Positions 1 through 9,684 are shown, counted from the first letter of the stretch. The stretch is DNA of 64,000 nucleotides from Roseateles toxinivorans (GCF_004362525.1 NZ_SNXS01000003.1:620001-684000), one strand, 5' to 3'. Program-made: numbers and translations. Notes: generated from the letters alone by a model not told the origin.

Positions 1-2
1 CC

Positions 3-3000
3 GAGCTGGACGAAAGCAGCGCCCGGCGCAATCTTCGCCGCGAGTTGGCGCGGTTGCGCGATGCCGGCGCGCCCGGCGCCGTGCTGACCGATGGTGACTG
101 GCTGCTGCCCGGCCCTGAGCTGCGCAGCGATGCAGCGGCGATGCGCGAGGCGCTCGACCTGGGCCAGGCCGACGAGGCCCTGGCACTGTGGGGCGGCCCG
201 CTGGCCCAGGGCCTGGCGCTTGACGATGCATCGGCCTTTGACGACTGGTTGGCCGGCGAGCGCGAAATCGTCCAGGCGCTGCGCACCCGTGCGCTGGTCG
301 CCTCGGCCGGCGCGCTGGAGGCAGCGGGCCAGACCGAGGCCGCGCTGGCCCGCGTGCAGGCCCTGTTGCAGGACGACGCGCTGCAGGAGCAGTTCCACCG
401 CGACGCGATGCGCCTGCACGCCGCCTGCGGCCGGCGCGAGGCCGCACTGGCCCAGTACGAGCGCTGCTGCGAGCTGCTGAAGGCCGAACTTGACCTGCTG
501 CCTATGCAGGAGACCCGCGCGCTGGCCGAGGCGCTGCGCAGCAGCGCGCCGGTGTCCCTGAACGAGTCCATCGCGTCGGCCCCAAGCCGGACGATCGGGG
601 TCGCGGCGCTGCGTGCCGTCCTGCCTGACGCGCTGCCCTTCGTCGGCCGCGATGCCGAGGTGCAGTGGCTGGAGGCGGCCTGGCGCGGCGGCCACTGCCT
701 GCTGATCGAGGGTGAGGGCGGGGTTGGCAAGAGCCGGCTGGTGGCCGACTTCATCGCTGCCCACGGCCCCTACGCCCTGGTGCGCTGCCGCCCCGGCGAT
801 GCCGAGGTGCCCTATGCCGCCTTCACGCGGGCGCTGCGGGTGCTGATCGGCCCCAGCGGGCCCAGCCCCGAGCTGTGCGAGCTGCCGCCCTGGGTGGTGG
901 CCGAGATGGCCCGCCTGCTGCCCGAGCTGGGCCCGGTGCCCGCGCCGCTGCGCTCGGAGGCCGAGCGGGCGCGCTTTGTCGAGGCCTGTGCGCAGGGCTG
1001 GCTGGCGCTGGCGGCCGAGAACTTCGATGCCATCGTGCTCGACGACTGGCATTGCGCGGACGCAGCCAGCCGGGCGCTGCTGGCCTTTATCGCCGAGCGC
1101 CGCCACGATGGCGGCAAGGCCGGGGCGCGCGAGGTGCTGGTCTATAGGCCCGAGCTGAGCGAGGGCGCGATCGAGGCCTTGCGGCAGCTGCGGGCCAGCG
1201 TCGATGCACGCCATCTACTGCTCACGCCCTTGCCGCCCGCGGCCGTGCTCGACCTGGTGCGGCGCCTGTCCGGCGCCGAGGCGCCGCAGCTGTTCGCCGC
1301 CCGGTTGGGCCAGGCGACGCTCGGCAACCCATTCTTTCTGCACGAGACCCTGCGTCATTTGATGGAGCGCGGCTTGCTCGCCGTCGGCAGCGATGGAGTC
1401 TGGTCCACCCCGTTTGACCAGGCTACGCAGGACTATCGCGAACTTGAGGTGCCGGCCAGCGTGCGCGAGGCCGTGCTGGCCCGCGTGCAGCGCCTGCCCA
1501 CCGCCAGCCAGCGCGTGCTGGAGGCGGCCGCGCTGGCCGTCGAGCCTTTCGCGCCGGCCCTGCTGGCGCCGGCCTGTGCGCTGTCCGAGCTCGACACCGT
1601 GCTGGCCATCGAGCAGGCGCTGGCCGCACGCCTGTTGCGCGAGCATGAGACCGGCGGTTTCGCCTTTGCCCACGATCTGGTGCAGCAGGCCATAGACGCC
1701 GCCTTGTCGCCCGAGCGTCGCCGCCTGGTGCACCGCCGGCTGGCCCTGGGCGCCGAGCAAAGCGGTGCCGGCCCGGCGCTGATTGCCGCCCATCACGAAG
1801 CCAGCGGCGATCCGGCCCGGGCCGTGGCCCAGCGCATCGCTGCGGGTGACCAGGCCCAGCGCCTGCATGCCCAGACCGAGGCCACCGCGCAGTGGCGTCA
1901 GGCTCTGGCCGATGGGCCCACGCCGGCCCAGGCGGTGGATCTGCATCTGCGTTTGATGCGCGCCGAGCGCATGCGCATGCTGCAGGGCGAGCGCGACCCG
2001 CACTCGACGGCGCTGCTGGCGCTGATAGCTGCCGGCCATGTCGGAGAATCCCAGCGCATTGACGTCCTGATCGCCGTGGCCAATCACTTTGTGCGCAACG
2101 GCCTGCGCCGTGAGGCCCTGGACCTGCTGGACGGCCTGCCCGCCACCATCAGCGAACACCAGCAGGCCCAGGCCATGGACACGCGTGCCGAGGGCCTGCG
2201 CCGCATGGGCCAGCTCGACGCCGCACTGGCCGCCGCGCAGGCTGCGCTGGCCCTGCCGGCGATGCAGGGCCAGGACCGCGCCGACCTGCTGTTCACCCTG
2301 GCCCTGGCCGAACACGCCGCCGGCCGCCTGGCCTCGGCCATGCCGCTGGCCGAGGAGGCACTGGCCCTGTGCCGGACCCTGGGTGACGAGGGCGGTGTGG
2401 GCCGGGGCCTGTGCATGCGCGGCACCTTTCTGATCGAGATGGGGGATGCCGATGGGGCCCAGCAGGCCCTGAAGGCAGCCGTCGCTCACTGCACACGCAT
2501 GGGTTTTGTGGTGATGCGGCGCGCCTCGCTCTACAGCCTCAGCGCCAGCTATCTGGAACAGTCCCGGCTCGGGGAGGCGCTGGCGGTGGCCCAGGAGGGC
2601 TGGCAGCTGCAGCCGGCGCTGGCGCAGGGCGAACTGCGCCTGATGTACCGCACCGCCTTCGTTGGCGCGCAGATGGGCCTCGGTGATCTGGGCAGCGCCT
2701 GGGCTCACGCGCTGCCCGCGGCCGAGGAGGCCTTGCGGATCGCCGAGCCCTATCCGATCGCCGGGGTGGCGCTGGCCACGTTGGAGCTGTTCGGCCTGCT
2801 CGGCGCCCAGGAGCTCGCGGCACCGCTGCTCGCCGGTGTTGACGACAGCACATTGGCAAGCCTGCCCCACGTGGCCAAGGAGGCCTGGCTGGCCCGCGCC
2901 CAGTTCGAGCTGATGGCCGGTGACCGGGCGGCCGCCGCCCACAGCCTGGAGCGGGTGGCGGCCGGTGGCGCTATCGTCGATCCCCGCGTGCGCGAGCGCC

Positions 3001-3353
3001 ATCTGCTGATGCAGGCCGAGCTGGCGCTGGCCCAGGGCGATGCTGCGGCGGCGCTGGCCCTGCTGCCTGGCCCCGAGGCCGCCAGCGCCAACCCCGAGTG
3101 CCGGCTGCGCCGACTGGCGCTCCGGGTGCAGGCCCAGGCCCGGCGCGGCACGCTGGATGCCACCACCTTGGCGCTGGCCCGGGCCACGCTGGCGGGGCCG
3201 CAGGCCCATGCGGTGGCCGCACTCTATTTGCTGCGGGCCCTGCCCGGCGCCGGGCAACTGCTGGCCGCCCATATCGACCGACTGGGCAGCAGCCTCGCCG
3301 CCGAGCCCGAACGGCAGCAGGCCTTTCGCCAGCGTTGGGCACTGGCGGCCTGA
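3..3353 (+). CDS. BTAD/AAA-ATPase/TPR transcriptional regulator, 5' end missing
   Basis: The frame is open from base 3 with no convincing start, so the gene begins outside the window; the TTG at 45 lies inside the conserved region (ESSARRNLRREL) and is not a real start. What remains is about 1116 residues. The first ~180 look like the end of a winged-helix domain plus a bacterial transcriptional activator (BTAD) helical domain. An ATPase follows, with Walker A GEGGVGKSRL at 711-740 and a Walker B-like IVLDDW near 1030-1047. The C-terminal half is Ala/Leu-rich and consistent with tetratricopeptide repeats. This order is known from SARP/AfsR- and LuxR-MalT-like ATP-dependent regulators. No C-terminal HTH is visible, so DNA binding probably resides in the missing N-terminus. 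The target genes cannot be told from here. Confidence 0.85.
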   Translation, partial: ELDESSARRNLRRELARLRDAGAPGAVLTDGDWLLPGPELRSDAAAMREALDLGQADEALALWGGPLAQGLALDDASAFDDWLAGEREIVQALRTRALVASAGALEAAGQTEAALARVQALLQDDALQEQFHRDAMRLHAACGRREAALAQYERCCELLKAELDLLPMQETRALAEALRSSAPVSLNESIASAPSRTIGVAALRAVLPDALPFVGRDAEVQWLEAAWRGGHCLLIEGEGGVGKSRLVADFIAAHGPYALVRCRPGDAEVPYAAFTRALRVLIGPSGPSPELCELPPWVVAEMARLLPELGPVPAPLRSEAERARFVEACAQGWLALAAENFDAIVLDDWHCADAASRALLAFIAERRHDGGKAGAREVLVYRPELSEGAIEALRQLRASVDARHLLLTPLPPAAVLDLVRRLSGAEAPQLFAARLGQATLGNPFFLHETLRHLMERGLLAVGSDGVWSTPFDQATQDYRELEVPASVREAVLARVQRLPTASQRVLEAAALAVEPFAPALLAPACALSELDTVLAIEQALAARLLREHETGGFAFAHDLVQQAIDAALSPERRRLVHRRLALGAEQSGAGPALIAAHHEASGDPARAVAQRIAAGDQAQRLHAQTEATAQWRQALADGPTPAQAVDLHLRLMRAERMRMLQGERDPHSTALLALIAAGHVGESQRIDVLIAVANHFVRNGLRREALDLLDGLPATISEHQQAQAMDTRAEGLRRMGQLDAALAAAQAALALPAMQGQDRADLLFTLALAEHAAGRLASAMPLAEEALALCRTLGDEGGVGRGLCMRGTFLIEMGDADGAQQALKAAVAHCTRMGFVVMRRASLYSLSASYLEQSRLGEALAVAQEGWQLQPALAQGELRLMYRTAFVGAQMGLGDLGSAWAHALPAAEEALRIAEPYPIAGVALATLELFGLLGAQELAAPLLAGVDDSTLASLPHVAKEAWLARAQFELMAGDRAAAAHSLERVAAGGAIVDPRVRERHLLMQAELALAQGDAAAALALLPGPEAASANPECRLRRLALRVQAQARRGTLDATTLALARATLAGPQAHAVAALYLLRALPGAGQLLAAHIDRLGSSLAAEPERQQAFRQRWALAA

Positions 3354-3428
3354 TCAGGGCGAACTCGGCAACGGCGCCGCAACGGCCGCCGCCTATCGTG
3401 CGTTCACCCTTAAGGACTTCGGACCGCC

Positions 3429-3614
3429 ATGGAGCCCCGCCCCCTCACCCTTGCGCTGCGCCTGGCCGTGACGCTCAGCCCCGATGGCCGCTGGACCGCC
3501 CGCGCGGAGCTGCCCGACGGCTCGGTCAAGGTCTTCAGCAGCCCCTTCGAGCTGGCGCGGTTTGTGGCGCAGGCGCCGGTGGCGGTGCCGGGGAAGGGGG
3601 GCGGGCTGAGGTGA
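3429..3614 (+). CDS. small hypothetical protein
   Basis: A 61-residue frame starting 75 bases after the large regulator, on the same strand. The protein has an alternating pattern (LRLAVTLSPDGRWTARAELP, then FSSPFELARFV) suggesting a small beta-rich domain ending in a short helix. There are no cysteines, membrane segment or signal peptide. An AAGGA sequence lies about 12 bases upstream of the ATG, a weak ribosome site. I do not recognise the family. The composition looks like real protein rather than a GC-rich shadow, and no larger gene overlaps it, so I keep it as a probable gene. Confidence 0.5.
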   Translation: MEPRPLTLALRLAVTLSPDGRWTARAELPDGSVKVFSSPFELARFVAQAPVAVPGKGGGLR

Positions 3615-3671
3615 TGTCGCGGACATGGCTTGAGCGAACCCCGGTGGGACTCAAACCCAAGCGCCCACCCC

Positions 3672-3717
3672 AAAAGCCCAAAGGCCATGCCTCTGAGAGA
3701 CATGGCCTTTGGGCTTT
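3672..3717 (-). terminator. rho-independent terminator after tRNA-Gly
   Basis: Perfect 18-base arms, the left at 3672-3689 and the right at 3701-3718, with an 11-base loop. The arms start and end in A4/T4 runs, so the hairpin could terminate in both directions. It directly abuts the CCA end of the tRNA on the minus strand and faces the small gene at 3429-3614 on the plus strand. Confidence 0.85.
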
Positions 3718-3791
3718 TGGAGCGGGTGATGGGAATCGAACCCACGCTATCTGCTTGGGAAGCAGAAGTTCTACCATTGAACTACACCCGC
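3718..3791 (-). tRNA. tRNA-Gly (anticodon CCC)
   Basis: The minus strand reads a complete cloverleaf of 74 bases. The acceptor arm is GCGGGTG paired with CACCCGC, the anticodon arm is TCTGC/GCAGA with loop TTCCCAA, the T loop is GTTCGATTC, and a CCA end is encoded at 3718-3720. The anticodon CCC reads GGG glycine codons. Its 5' end is only 13 bases after the stop of the MHYT-GGDEF-EAL gene on the same strand, so it is either co-transcribed with that gene or has a promoter inside it. Confidence 0.95.
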
Positions 3792-3804
3792 GTTGCGGTG
3801 AATT

Positions 3805-5979
3805 CTAGCCTGAGCCGGAGCCAGCCTTGGCAGAGGAGTCGAGGCCGCTGAAGACAGAGGGCGAGAAGCCGATGGCGGCGTCGGGCTTGTGGCCGCTGGC
3901 CCAGGCGAACAGCTCGTCGGCGGGCATCGGGCGGGCGAACAGAAAGCCCTGCAGCTCGTCGCAGTCCAGCTGCAGCAGGATGTTGCACTGACCCTGGGTC
4001 TCGACGCCCTCGGCGACGACGCTGAGGCCCAGCGCATGGGCCAGGCGCACGACGGCGTCGACCACGGCGCGGGCATCGGCACTGGTTTCGAGGTCGTGGA
4101 TGAAACTGCGGTCTATCTTCAGCTGTCGGGCCGGCAGCTGGCGCAGATAGCTGAGGCTGGAGTAGCCGGTGCCGAAATCGTCGATGGACAGGAACACGCC
4201 GATGCGGCTCAAGCCCTCGAATGCCTGCTGCGTGGTCTTGATGTCCTCCATCGCCGCCGACTCGGTGATCTCGCACAGCAACATCGAGGCGTCCACTTCG
4301 TGCCGTTGCAGCGCCTGCTTGATGCGGCTGACCAGGTCTTCCTGGCGCAGCTGATGCACCGACAGGTTGATGGCCACGCGCAGCCGCACGCCCTCGCGCT
4401 GCCAGGCCTGCATCTGGCGGCAGGCCTCGTCTATGACCCAGTTGCCCAGCTCGTTGATCAGGCCGGAGCGTTCGGCCAACGGTATGAACTGGCTGGGCGG
4501 GATATTGCCCAGCAGCGGGTGCTGCCAGCGCAGCAGCGCCTCGACGCCGCTGAGGCGGGCGCGCCGGCTGTCGAACTTGGGCTGGTAGTGCAGGCTCAGC
4601 TGGCCGCCGGCCACGGCCTGGCGCAGGTCGAACTGCAGGCCCAGCTGCTTGGCGGCGCCGGCATCCATATGGGCCTCGAACAACGCATAGCTGTTGCCCC
4701 CGGCGCGCTTGGCGGCGTACATCGCCGCATCGGCGTGGGTCAGCAGCTTGCCGCCTTCGCCGTGGTCGGGGTGCAGGGCGATACCCACCGAGGCCGAGAC
4801 ATGGAGGGTGCGCTCGGCGACCAGCATCGGCCGGCTCAGCGCCAGCACGACGCGGCGGGCGAGCGAGGTGGCGTCGCCGGCATCGGTCATGTCTTCGAGC
4901 AGCAGCACGAACTCGTCGCCGCCGATGCGGGCCACGGTGTCGCTGCCGCGTGCGGCGGCTTGCAGGCGCTCCGCCACCTGTTGCAGCACGCTGTCGCCGA
5001 CCGCGTGGCCGAAGCTGTCGTTGACGGGTTTGAAACCGTCCAGATCGACGAACAGGACGGCCATTCGCTCACCCCGACCGCTGCGCGCATGGCGTGCCAG
5101 CGCGTGCTTGAGCCGGTCCTCGAACAACAGGCGGTTGGGCAGGCCGGTCAGGTTGTCGACAAAGGCGCGCTGCTGCAGCTCCTCGTTGGCGGCCTGCAGT
5201 TGGCTGTTGGCGCTCTGCAGCGAGGCGGTCAAACGTGCCGACGTGCTCTGCATGCGGGCATCGAGCATTGAGGTGAAAAGGGTCAGGCCGAGCAGCACGG
5301 TCGAGGCCAGTATCACCAGGGTGCCGAGTTGCTCGCCGCCGAGCCCGGTGCTGCTCATGCAGACCGTGCCTTCGGGGAACTGGGCGGCGGCCATGCCCGT
5401 GTAATGCATGCCGCTGATGGCCGCACCCATGACCAGCGCGGCCACGGCCTGGTAGCGTTTATCACCGTGCTCGCCGAAACGGCGCAGCCAGAAGAAGATC
5501 AGCAGCGCGGCGGCCGAGGCGCCGAAGGCGATGGCACCCGAGGCAGCTACAAGCGACCAGCGCCAGACGATGGGCGGTGCCATGTCGAGTGCGGCCATGC
5601 CGGTGTAGTGCATGGTGCAGATGCCGGCTCCCATCAGCAGGGCGCCACCGGCCAGGCGGGGAAGGGTCAGCCGCCCGCGACTGGCCAGCCACAGTGCAAC
5701 GGCCGAGGCACCGACTCCCGCAACCCATGACAGCAGGGTCAGCAGGCCGCTGTAGCCCAGGGGGACGGGCAGCGAATAGGCCAGCATGCCGACAAAATGC
5801 ATGGACCAGATGCCGGTGCCCATGGTGATGGAGCCGCCAATCCACCAGGCACGTGCCACGGCGAGGTCGGTGGCGCGCACGCGCTGTGCCAGATCCAGGG
5901 TGACATAGGCCGCGAAGCTGGCAATCAGCAGGGAGGCGGCGACGATTCCTGGGTCGTAGCTTGGGATCAGATAGGGCAT
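3805..5979 (-). CDS. MHYT-GGDEF-EAL membrane c-di-GMP protein
   Basis: Predicted inner-membrane c-di-GMP enzyme of 724 residues. The N-terminal ~250 residues form an MHYT sensor of seven hydrophobic segments with the repeated signature (MHFVGM, MHYTGM, MHYTGM), which in this family is proposed to bind a metal or a diatomic gas. A GGDEF domain follows with intact IGGDEF, then an EAL domain with intact GVEALLRWQHP and [10 protein letters not shown]. Both synthase and phosphodiesterase signatures are present, so the net activity cannot be predicted. I chose the ATG at 5979 because the MHYT domain begins there (MPYLIPSYDPG); the longer frame to 6129 adds a non-conserved Arg-rich leader. The gene ends 13 bases before tRNA-Gly. 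Confidence 0.93.
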   Translation of the reverse strand: MPYLIPSYDPGIVAASLLIASFAAYVTLDLAQRVRATDLAVARAWWIGGSITMGTGIWSMHFVGMLAYSLPVPLGYSGLLTLLSWVAGVGASAVALWLASRGRLTLPRLAGGALLMGAGICTMHYTGMAALDMAPPIVWRWSLVAASGAIAFGASAAALLIFFWLRRFGEHGDKRYQAVAALVMGAAISGMHYTGMAAAQFPEGTVCMSSTGLGGEQLGTLVILASTVLLGLTLFTSMLDARMQSTSARLTASLQSANSQLQAANEELQQRAFVDNLTGLPNRLLFEDRLKHALARHARSGRGERMAVLFVDLDGFKPVNDSFGHAVGDSVLQQVAERLQAAARGSDTVARIGGDEFVLLLEDMTDAGDATSLARRVVLALSRPMLVAERTLHVSASVGIALHPDHGEGGKLLTHADAAMYAAKRAGGNSYALFEAHMDAGAAKQLGLQFDLRQAVAGGQLSLHYQPKFDSRRARLSGVEALLRWQHPLLGNIPPSQFIPLAERSGLINELGNWVIDEACRQMQAWQREGVRLRVAINLSVHQLRQEDLVSRIKQALQRHEVDASMLLCEITESAAMEDIKTTQQAFEGLSRIGVFLSIDDFGTGYSSLSYLRQLPARQLKIDRSFIHDLETSADARAVVDAVVRLAHALGLSVVAEGVETQGQCNILLQLDCDELQGFLFARPMPADELFAWASGHKPDAAIGFSPSVFSGLDSSAKAGSGSG

Positions 5980-6061
5980 TGACCGAAATATAGCGAAGGA
6001 CGGCAGGTCGCGTTCGACGTCCGACCCTGCAGACACCGTGCCGTAGCGTGTCTGGCGCGTA

Positions 6062-6904
6062 TCAGCCCAGACCCTGCAAGCGGCCGGCCCCGGGGCCAAA
6101 GGCATACGCGTCCATGCCCAGGCAGCCAAAGGTCAGGCTGGCGTGGATGCGCTGCGGTGCATGCTCGCGTCCGCCGGCGCCGGCCGCCACATACCAGGGC
6201 AGCCAGTGCTCGTCGGTCGGGTGCATCAGCGCGGCATGGGGTGCCTGGCGGCGGTAGTCGAGCAATGCAGCCCAGTCGCGCTCACTGCTGCGGGCCACTA
6301 CCCAGTCGCGGAAGGCCTTGGACTCGGCGATCTCCGGCGCGTCGATGGCCGGCGGCTGGCCACCAGCGAACACCATGCGCAGATTGTGGGTGATGCTGCC
6401 GGTGCCCATCACCAGCACGCCCTGCCGGCTCAGCGACGCCAGTGCCTCGCCGAGGGCGAATTGCTGGGCCGGCGACTGGCTGGGCACAAAGGCCAGCGGC
6501 AATACAGGCAGGTCCGCCTCCGGATACATGTATCGCAACGGCGTCCAGATGCCATGGTCCAGCCCGCCCTGCGGCAGGCTGTGGGCCTGGATGCCGCTGG
6601 CTGCCAGCAGGGTCTGCACCTCGGCGGCCAGCGCCGGGGCGCCGGGGGCGTCATAGCGCAGGGTGTAGAGCTCGGGCGAGAAGCCGCCGAAGTCGTAGAC
6701 CGCCTGGTGCCGGGCACCGGCCAGCAGGACCGGCTCGCGTGCGGTGCTGTGCGCCGAGGCCACGACGATGGCCCGCGGCCGGCCGAAGCGGTCGGCGATG
6801 GCCGGGCCCAGGGCCTTCATGAAGGCGCCGGCTTCGCGCGGCTCCAGCGCCGTCATAGGCGAGCCATGGGAGATGAACAGGGTGGGGAGGGGGATGGTGT
6901 CCAT
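6062..6904 (-). CDS. LigB/DODA-type extradiol ring-cleavage dioxygenase
   Basis: 280 residues with the features of the class III extradiol dioxygenase family that includes YgiD and plant 4,5-DOPA dioxygenase. The start is TLFISHGSPMTALEP with candidate metal ligand His13. Further likely ligand or active-site histidines are His52 in ASAHST, His117 in GGLDHGIW and His173 in GSITHN. The family opens catechol rings using a non-haem metal in the cytoplasm. The real substrate is unknown and the common DOPA name should not be taken literally. The gene lies 82 bases upstream of the MHYT gene on the same strand, with no evident functional link. Confidence 0.88.
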   Translation of the reverse strand: MDTIPLPTLFISHGSPMTALEPREAGAFMKALGPAIADRFGRPRAIVVASAHSTAREPVLLAGARHQAVYDFGGFSPELYTLRYDAPGAPALAAEVQTLLAASGIQAHSLPQGGLDHGIWTPLRYMYPEADLPVLPLAFVPSQSPAQQFALGEALASLSRQGVLVMGTGSITHNLRMVFAGGQPPAIDAPEIAESKAFRDWVVARSSERDWAALLDYRRQAPHAALMHPTDEHWLPWYVAAGAGGREHAPQRIHASLTFGCLGMDAYAFGPGAGRLQGLG

Positions 6905-7036
6905 GTCCTGATTGAAGCACCGCCCGACGGTGGCGCGCTTGCACCGCTTTGCATGCAGGGTTCAAGCGGCTTGCACGCTGCTTGACAGCGCAAGCTCTGC
7001 TACCGTGCGGGCTGTGATGCCTTCCGGAGTGTTTTG

Positions 7037-9598
7037 ATGACTGCAGCCGTGCCCACGCCCCCCTTCCGCCGCCCCAGCGTGCCCGCGATGGCCTGGCGGC
7101 AGCTGTGGCGTGACTGGCGCGCCGGCGAGTTGCGCCTGCTGGTGCTGGCCGTGACCCTGGCGGTGGCGGCGCTGTGTGCGGTGGGTTTTTTGGCCGACCG
7201 GCTGGACCTGGGTCTGGCGCGGGATGCCGCCCAGCTGCTGGGAGGCGATGCGGTGGTGGCCAGCGACCAGCCCCTGCCCGAGACGGTGCAGGCGCTGGCG
7301 CGCACGCTGAAGCTGCAGAGCACCAGGACGGCCAGTTTTCCGAGCATGGCGCGGGCGCCCGACGACAAGGGGGGGGCTAGCCGCCTGGTGTCGGTCAAGG
7401 CGGTGGGGCAGGACTATCCGTTGCGCGGGCAGATCATGGTCAGCCAGGTGCCCGGTGGCCCGACGCAGGCGCTCAAGGCGGCGCCCGCACGCGGCACGGT
7501 CTGGGCCGACGCCGAGGTGCTGGACAAGCTGGGCCTGAAGGTGGGCGATGCGCTGATGCTGGGTGAGCTGAGCCTGCGGCTGAGCCACATCATCGTCACC
7601 GAGCCGGACCGCGGCGCGGGCTTCATGAGCTTCGCGCCGCGGGTGATGCTGCACGAGGCCGATCTGCCGGCCACCGGCCTGATCCAGCCCGCCAGCCGGG
7701 TCACCTACCGTCTGGCCGTGGCCGGCGCACTGAATGAGCGGCCGGCCGTCACCACCTTTGTGCAGCGCGCCCAGGAGCAGATCAAGCAGGACGGCCTGCG
7801 CGGCGTGCGTGTCGAGTCACTGGAAAGCGGCCGCCCAGAGATGCGCCAGACCCTGGACCGCGCCGGCAAGTTCCTCAAGCTGGTGGCCCTGCTGTCTGCG
7901 CTGCTGGCCGCTGTGGCGGTGGGCCTGGCCTCGCGTGATTTCGCCGGGCGCCATCTGAACGACTGCGCGATGCTGCGTGTGCTGGGCCAGTCGCAGCGGC
8001 GCATCGCCTGGTCCTATGGCCTGGAGTTCGCCGTGGTCGGCCTGGCCGCCAGCCTCGCCGGTGTGCTGCTGGGCTTCGTGCTGCACCACGGCTTCGTCTG
8101 GTTGCTGTCCGGTTTGATCGCCGTCGATCTGCCGCTGCCCAGTTTCTGGCCGGCGCTGTTCGGCCTGGGCGTGGGCATGACCCTGCTGCTGGGTTTCGGC
8201 CTGCCACCGGTGCTGCAGCTGGCTCGTGTGCCGCCGCTGCGGGTGATGCGCCGCGATGTCGGCAACCTCAAGGCCAGCTCCCTGCTGGTGCTGGCGGCGG
8301 GCACGCTGGGCTTTGTGGCGCTGCTGATGGCCGTGTCTTCAGACCTGACCCTGGGCCTGATCGCCAGCGGCGGTTTTGCCGTGGCCGTGCTGCTGTTTGC
8401 CGGCCTGGCCTGGCTGGCCGTGATGGCGCTGCGCCGGCTGGTGCCCGAGGCCGGCGGCCCCCGCTGGCTGCTGCTGGCCACGCGCCAGATCGCCGCGCGC
8501 CCGGTCTATGCGGTGCTGCAGGTGTCCGCGCTGAGCGTGGGCCTGCTGGCCCTGGCCCTGCTGGTGCTGCTGCGCACCGACCTGATCGACAGCTGGCGCA
8601 ATGCCACGCCGCCGGACGCACCGAACCGCTTTGTCATCAATGTTCAGCCCGAGCAGGGCGAGGCCTTTCGCACGATGCTGACCGGCGCGGGTGTGGCGCG
8701 CTACGACTGGTACCCGATGATCCGCGGCCGGCTGGTGGCCATCAACGGCAAGACGGCCGGCCCCGAGTTGTTCACCGACGACAGGGCACGCCGCCTGGTC
8801 GAGCGGGAGTTCAATATGAGCCACAGCGCGCAGATGCCCGAGCACAACCAGGTGGTGGGCGGTGCCTGGAAGGTGGAGGAGGCCGGCGCCATCAGCGTCG
8901 AGGAGGGGTTGGCCGAGACCCTGGGTCTGAAGCTCGGCGACCAGCTGCGCTTTGATGTGGCCGGTCAGACCGTCGAGGCCAGGATTGCCAGCCTGCGCAA
9001 GGTGGACTGGACCTCGATGCGCGCCAACTTCTTCGTCATCTTCCCGGTGGCCGAGATGGCCGAACTGCCGGCCAGCTATATCGCCGCCTTCCGCGCGCCG
9101 GGCAAGGCCGGCTTCGATAACGCGCTGAGCCATGATTTCCCGAATGTCACCATGGTCGATGTGTCGGCGCAGATCCAGCAGGTGCAGGCGGTGCTGAACC
9201 AGGTCATTCAGGCGGTGCAGTTCCTGTTCGCCTTCACCCTTGCCACCGGCCTGGTGGTGTTGCTGGCGGCGGTCAGCACGACCCGCGAGGCGCGCACCCG
9301 CGAGTTCGCGGTGATGCGGGCCATGGGCGCCGGCCGCCAGTTGCTGGCTCAGGTGCAGCGCGCCGAGCTGCTGGGCATGGGGGCTCTGGCCGGCCTGCTG
9401 GCCGGCACGGCCGCCGTCGTGGTGGGCGGTCTGCTGGCGCGCTATGTGTTCGAGTTCCGCTGGACGGCCTCGCCCTGGGTGCCGCTGTTCACCATGGTGG
9501 CCGGTGCGATCCTTGCGCTGGCCGCCGGTTGGTGGGGGCTGCGCGGGGTGCTCACCCGCCCGGTGGTGGCCACCTTGCGAGAGGCGGGGGACAGTTGA
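7037..9598 (+). CDS. FtsX-family ABC transporter permease
   Basis: 853 residues in the arrangement of large FtsX/MacB-type permeases such as YbbP. There is one N-terminal membrane segment (about 35-55), a periplasmic domain, a cluster of membrane segments around 280-480, a second periplasmic domain (about 510-730), and three C-terminal segments. I use the ATG at 7037, preceded by GGAG 7 bases upstream; a TTG at 7034 is in frame but less likely. Relatives export or extract lipophilic molecules or lipoproteins together with an ATPase. No ATPase gene adjoins it here, so the partner must be elsewhere. A palindromic repeat begins 16 bases after the stop. Confidence 0.88.
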   Translation: MTAAVPTPPFRRPSVPAMAWRQLWRDWRAGELRLLVLAVTLAVAALCAVGFLADRLDLGLARDAAQLLGGDAVVASDQPLPETVQALARTLKLQSTRTASFPSMARAPDDKGGASRLVSVKAVGQDYPLRGQIMVSQVPGGPTQALKAAPARGTVWADAEVLDKLGLKVGDALMLGELSLRLSHIIVTEPDRGAGFMSFAPRVMLHEADLPATGLIQPASRVTYRLAVAGALNERPAVTTFVQRAQEQIKQDGLRGVRVESLESGRPEMRQTLDRAGKFLKLVALLSALLAAVAVGLASRDFAGRHLNDCAMLRVLGQSQRRIAWSYGLEFAVVGLAASLAGVLLGFVLHHGFVWLLSGLIAVDLPLPSFWPALFGLGVGMTLLLGFGLPPVLQLARVPPLRVMRRDVGNLKASSLLVLAAGTLGFVALLMAVSSDLTLGLIASGGFAVAVLLFAGLAWLAVMALRRLVPEAGGPRWLLLATRQIAARPVYAVLQVSALSVGLLALALLVLLRTDLIDSWRNATPPDAPNRFVINVQPEQGEAFRTMLTGAGVARYDWYPMIRGRLVAINGKTAGPELFTDDRARRLVEREFNMSHSAQMPEHNQVVGGAWKVEEAGAISVEEGLAETLGLKLGDQLRFDVAGQTVEARIASLRKVDWTSMRANFFVIFPVAEMAELPASYIAAFRAPGKAGFDNALSHDFPNVTMVDVSAQIQQVQAVLNQVIQAVQFLFAFTLATGLVVLLAAVSTTREARTREFAVMRAMGAGRQLLAQVQRAELLGMGALAGLLAGTAAVVVGGLLARYVFEFRWTASPWVPLFTMVAGAILALAAGWWGLRGVLTRPVVATLREAGDS

Positions 9599-9613
9599 TC
9601 AGGCACGAGGTGA

Positions 9614-9666
9614 CCCCGGATTGCATCCGGGCTACATGGCTGCCGTAGCCCGGATGCAATCCGGGG
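9614..9666. repeat. REP-like palindromic element, copy 1
   Basis: Two 22-base arms (9614-9635 and 9645-9666), perfect inverted complements separated by 9 bases. Each arm contains the self-complementary core CCCGGATTGCATCCGGG. Copies 2 (37699-37749) and 3 (57645-57694) are nearly the same. It fills the 86-base gap between the convergent permease and MCP genes. There is no T-run, so it is not a classical terminator, though the transcript would fold strongly from either strand. Confidence 0.9.
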
Positions 9667-9684
9667 CCCACATCACCGCCAACG

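Noticed and set aside
45-47. TTG as start of the first gene
   Set aside because: Upstream codons (ESSARRNLRRE) continue the conserved BTAD-linked helix, so the gene starts before the window.
7034-7036. TTG start of the ABC permease
   Set aside because: The ATG in the next codon has a proper distance to GGAG.
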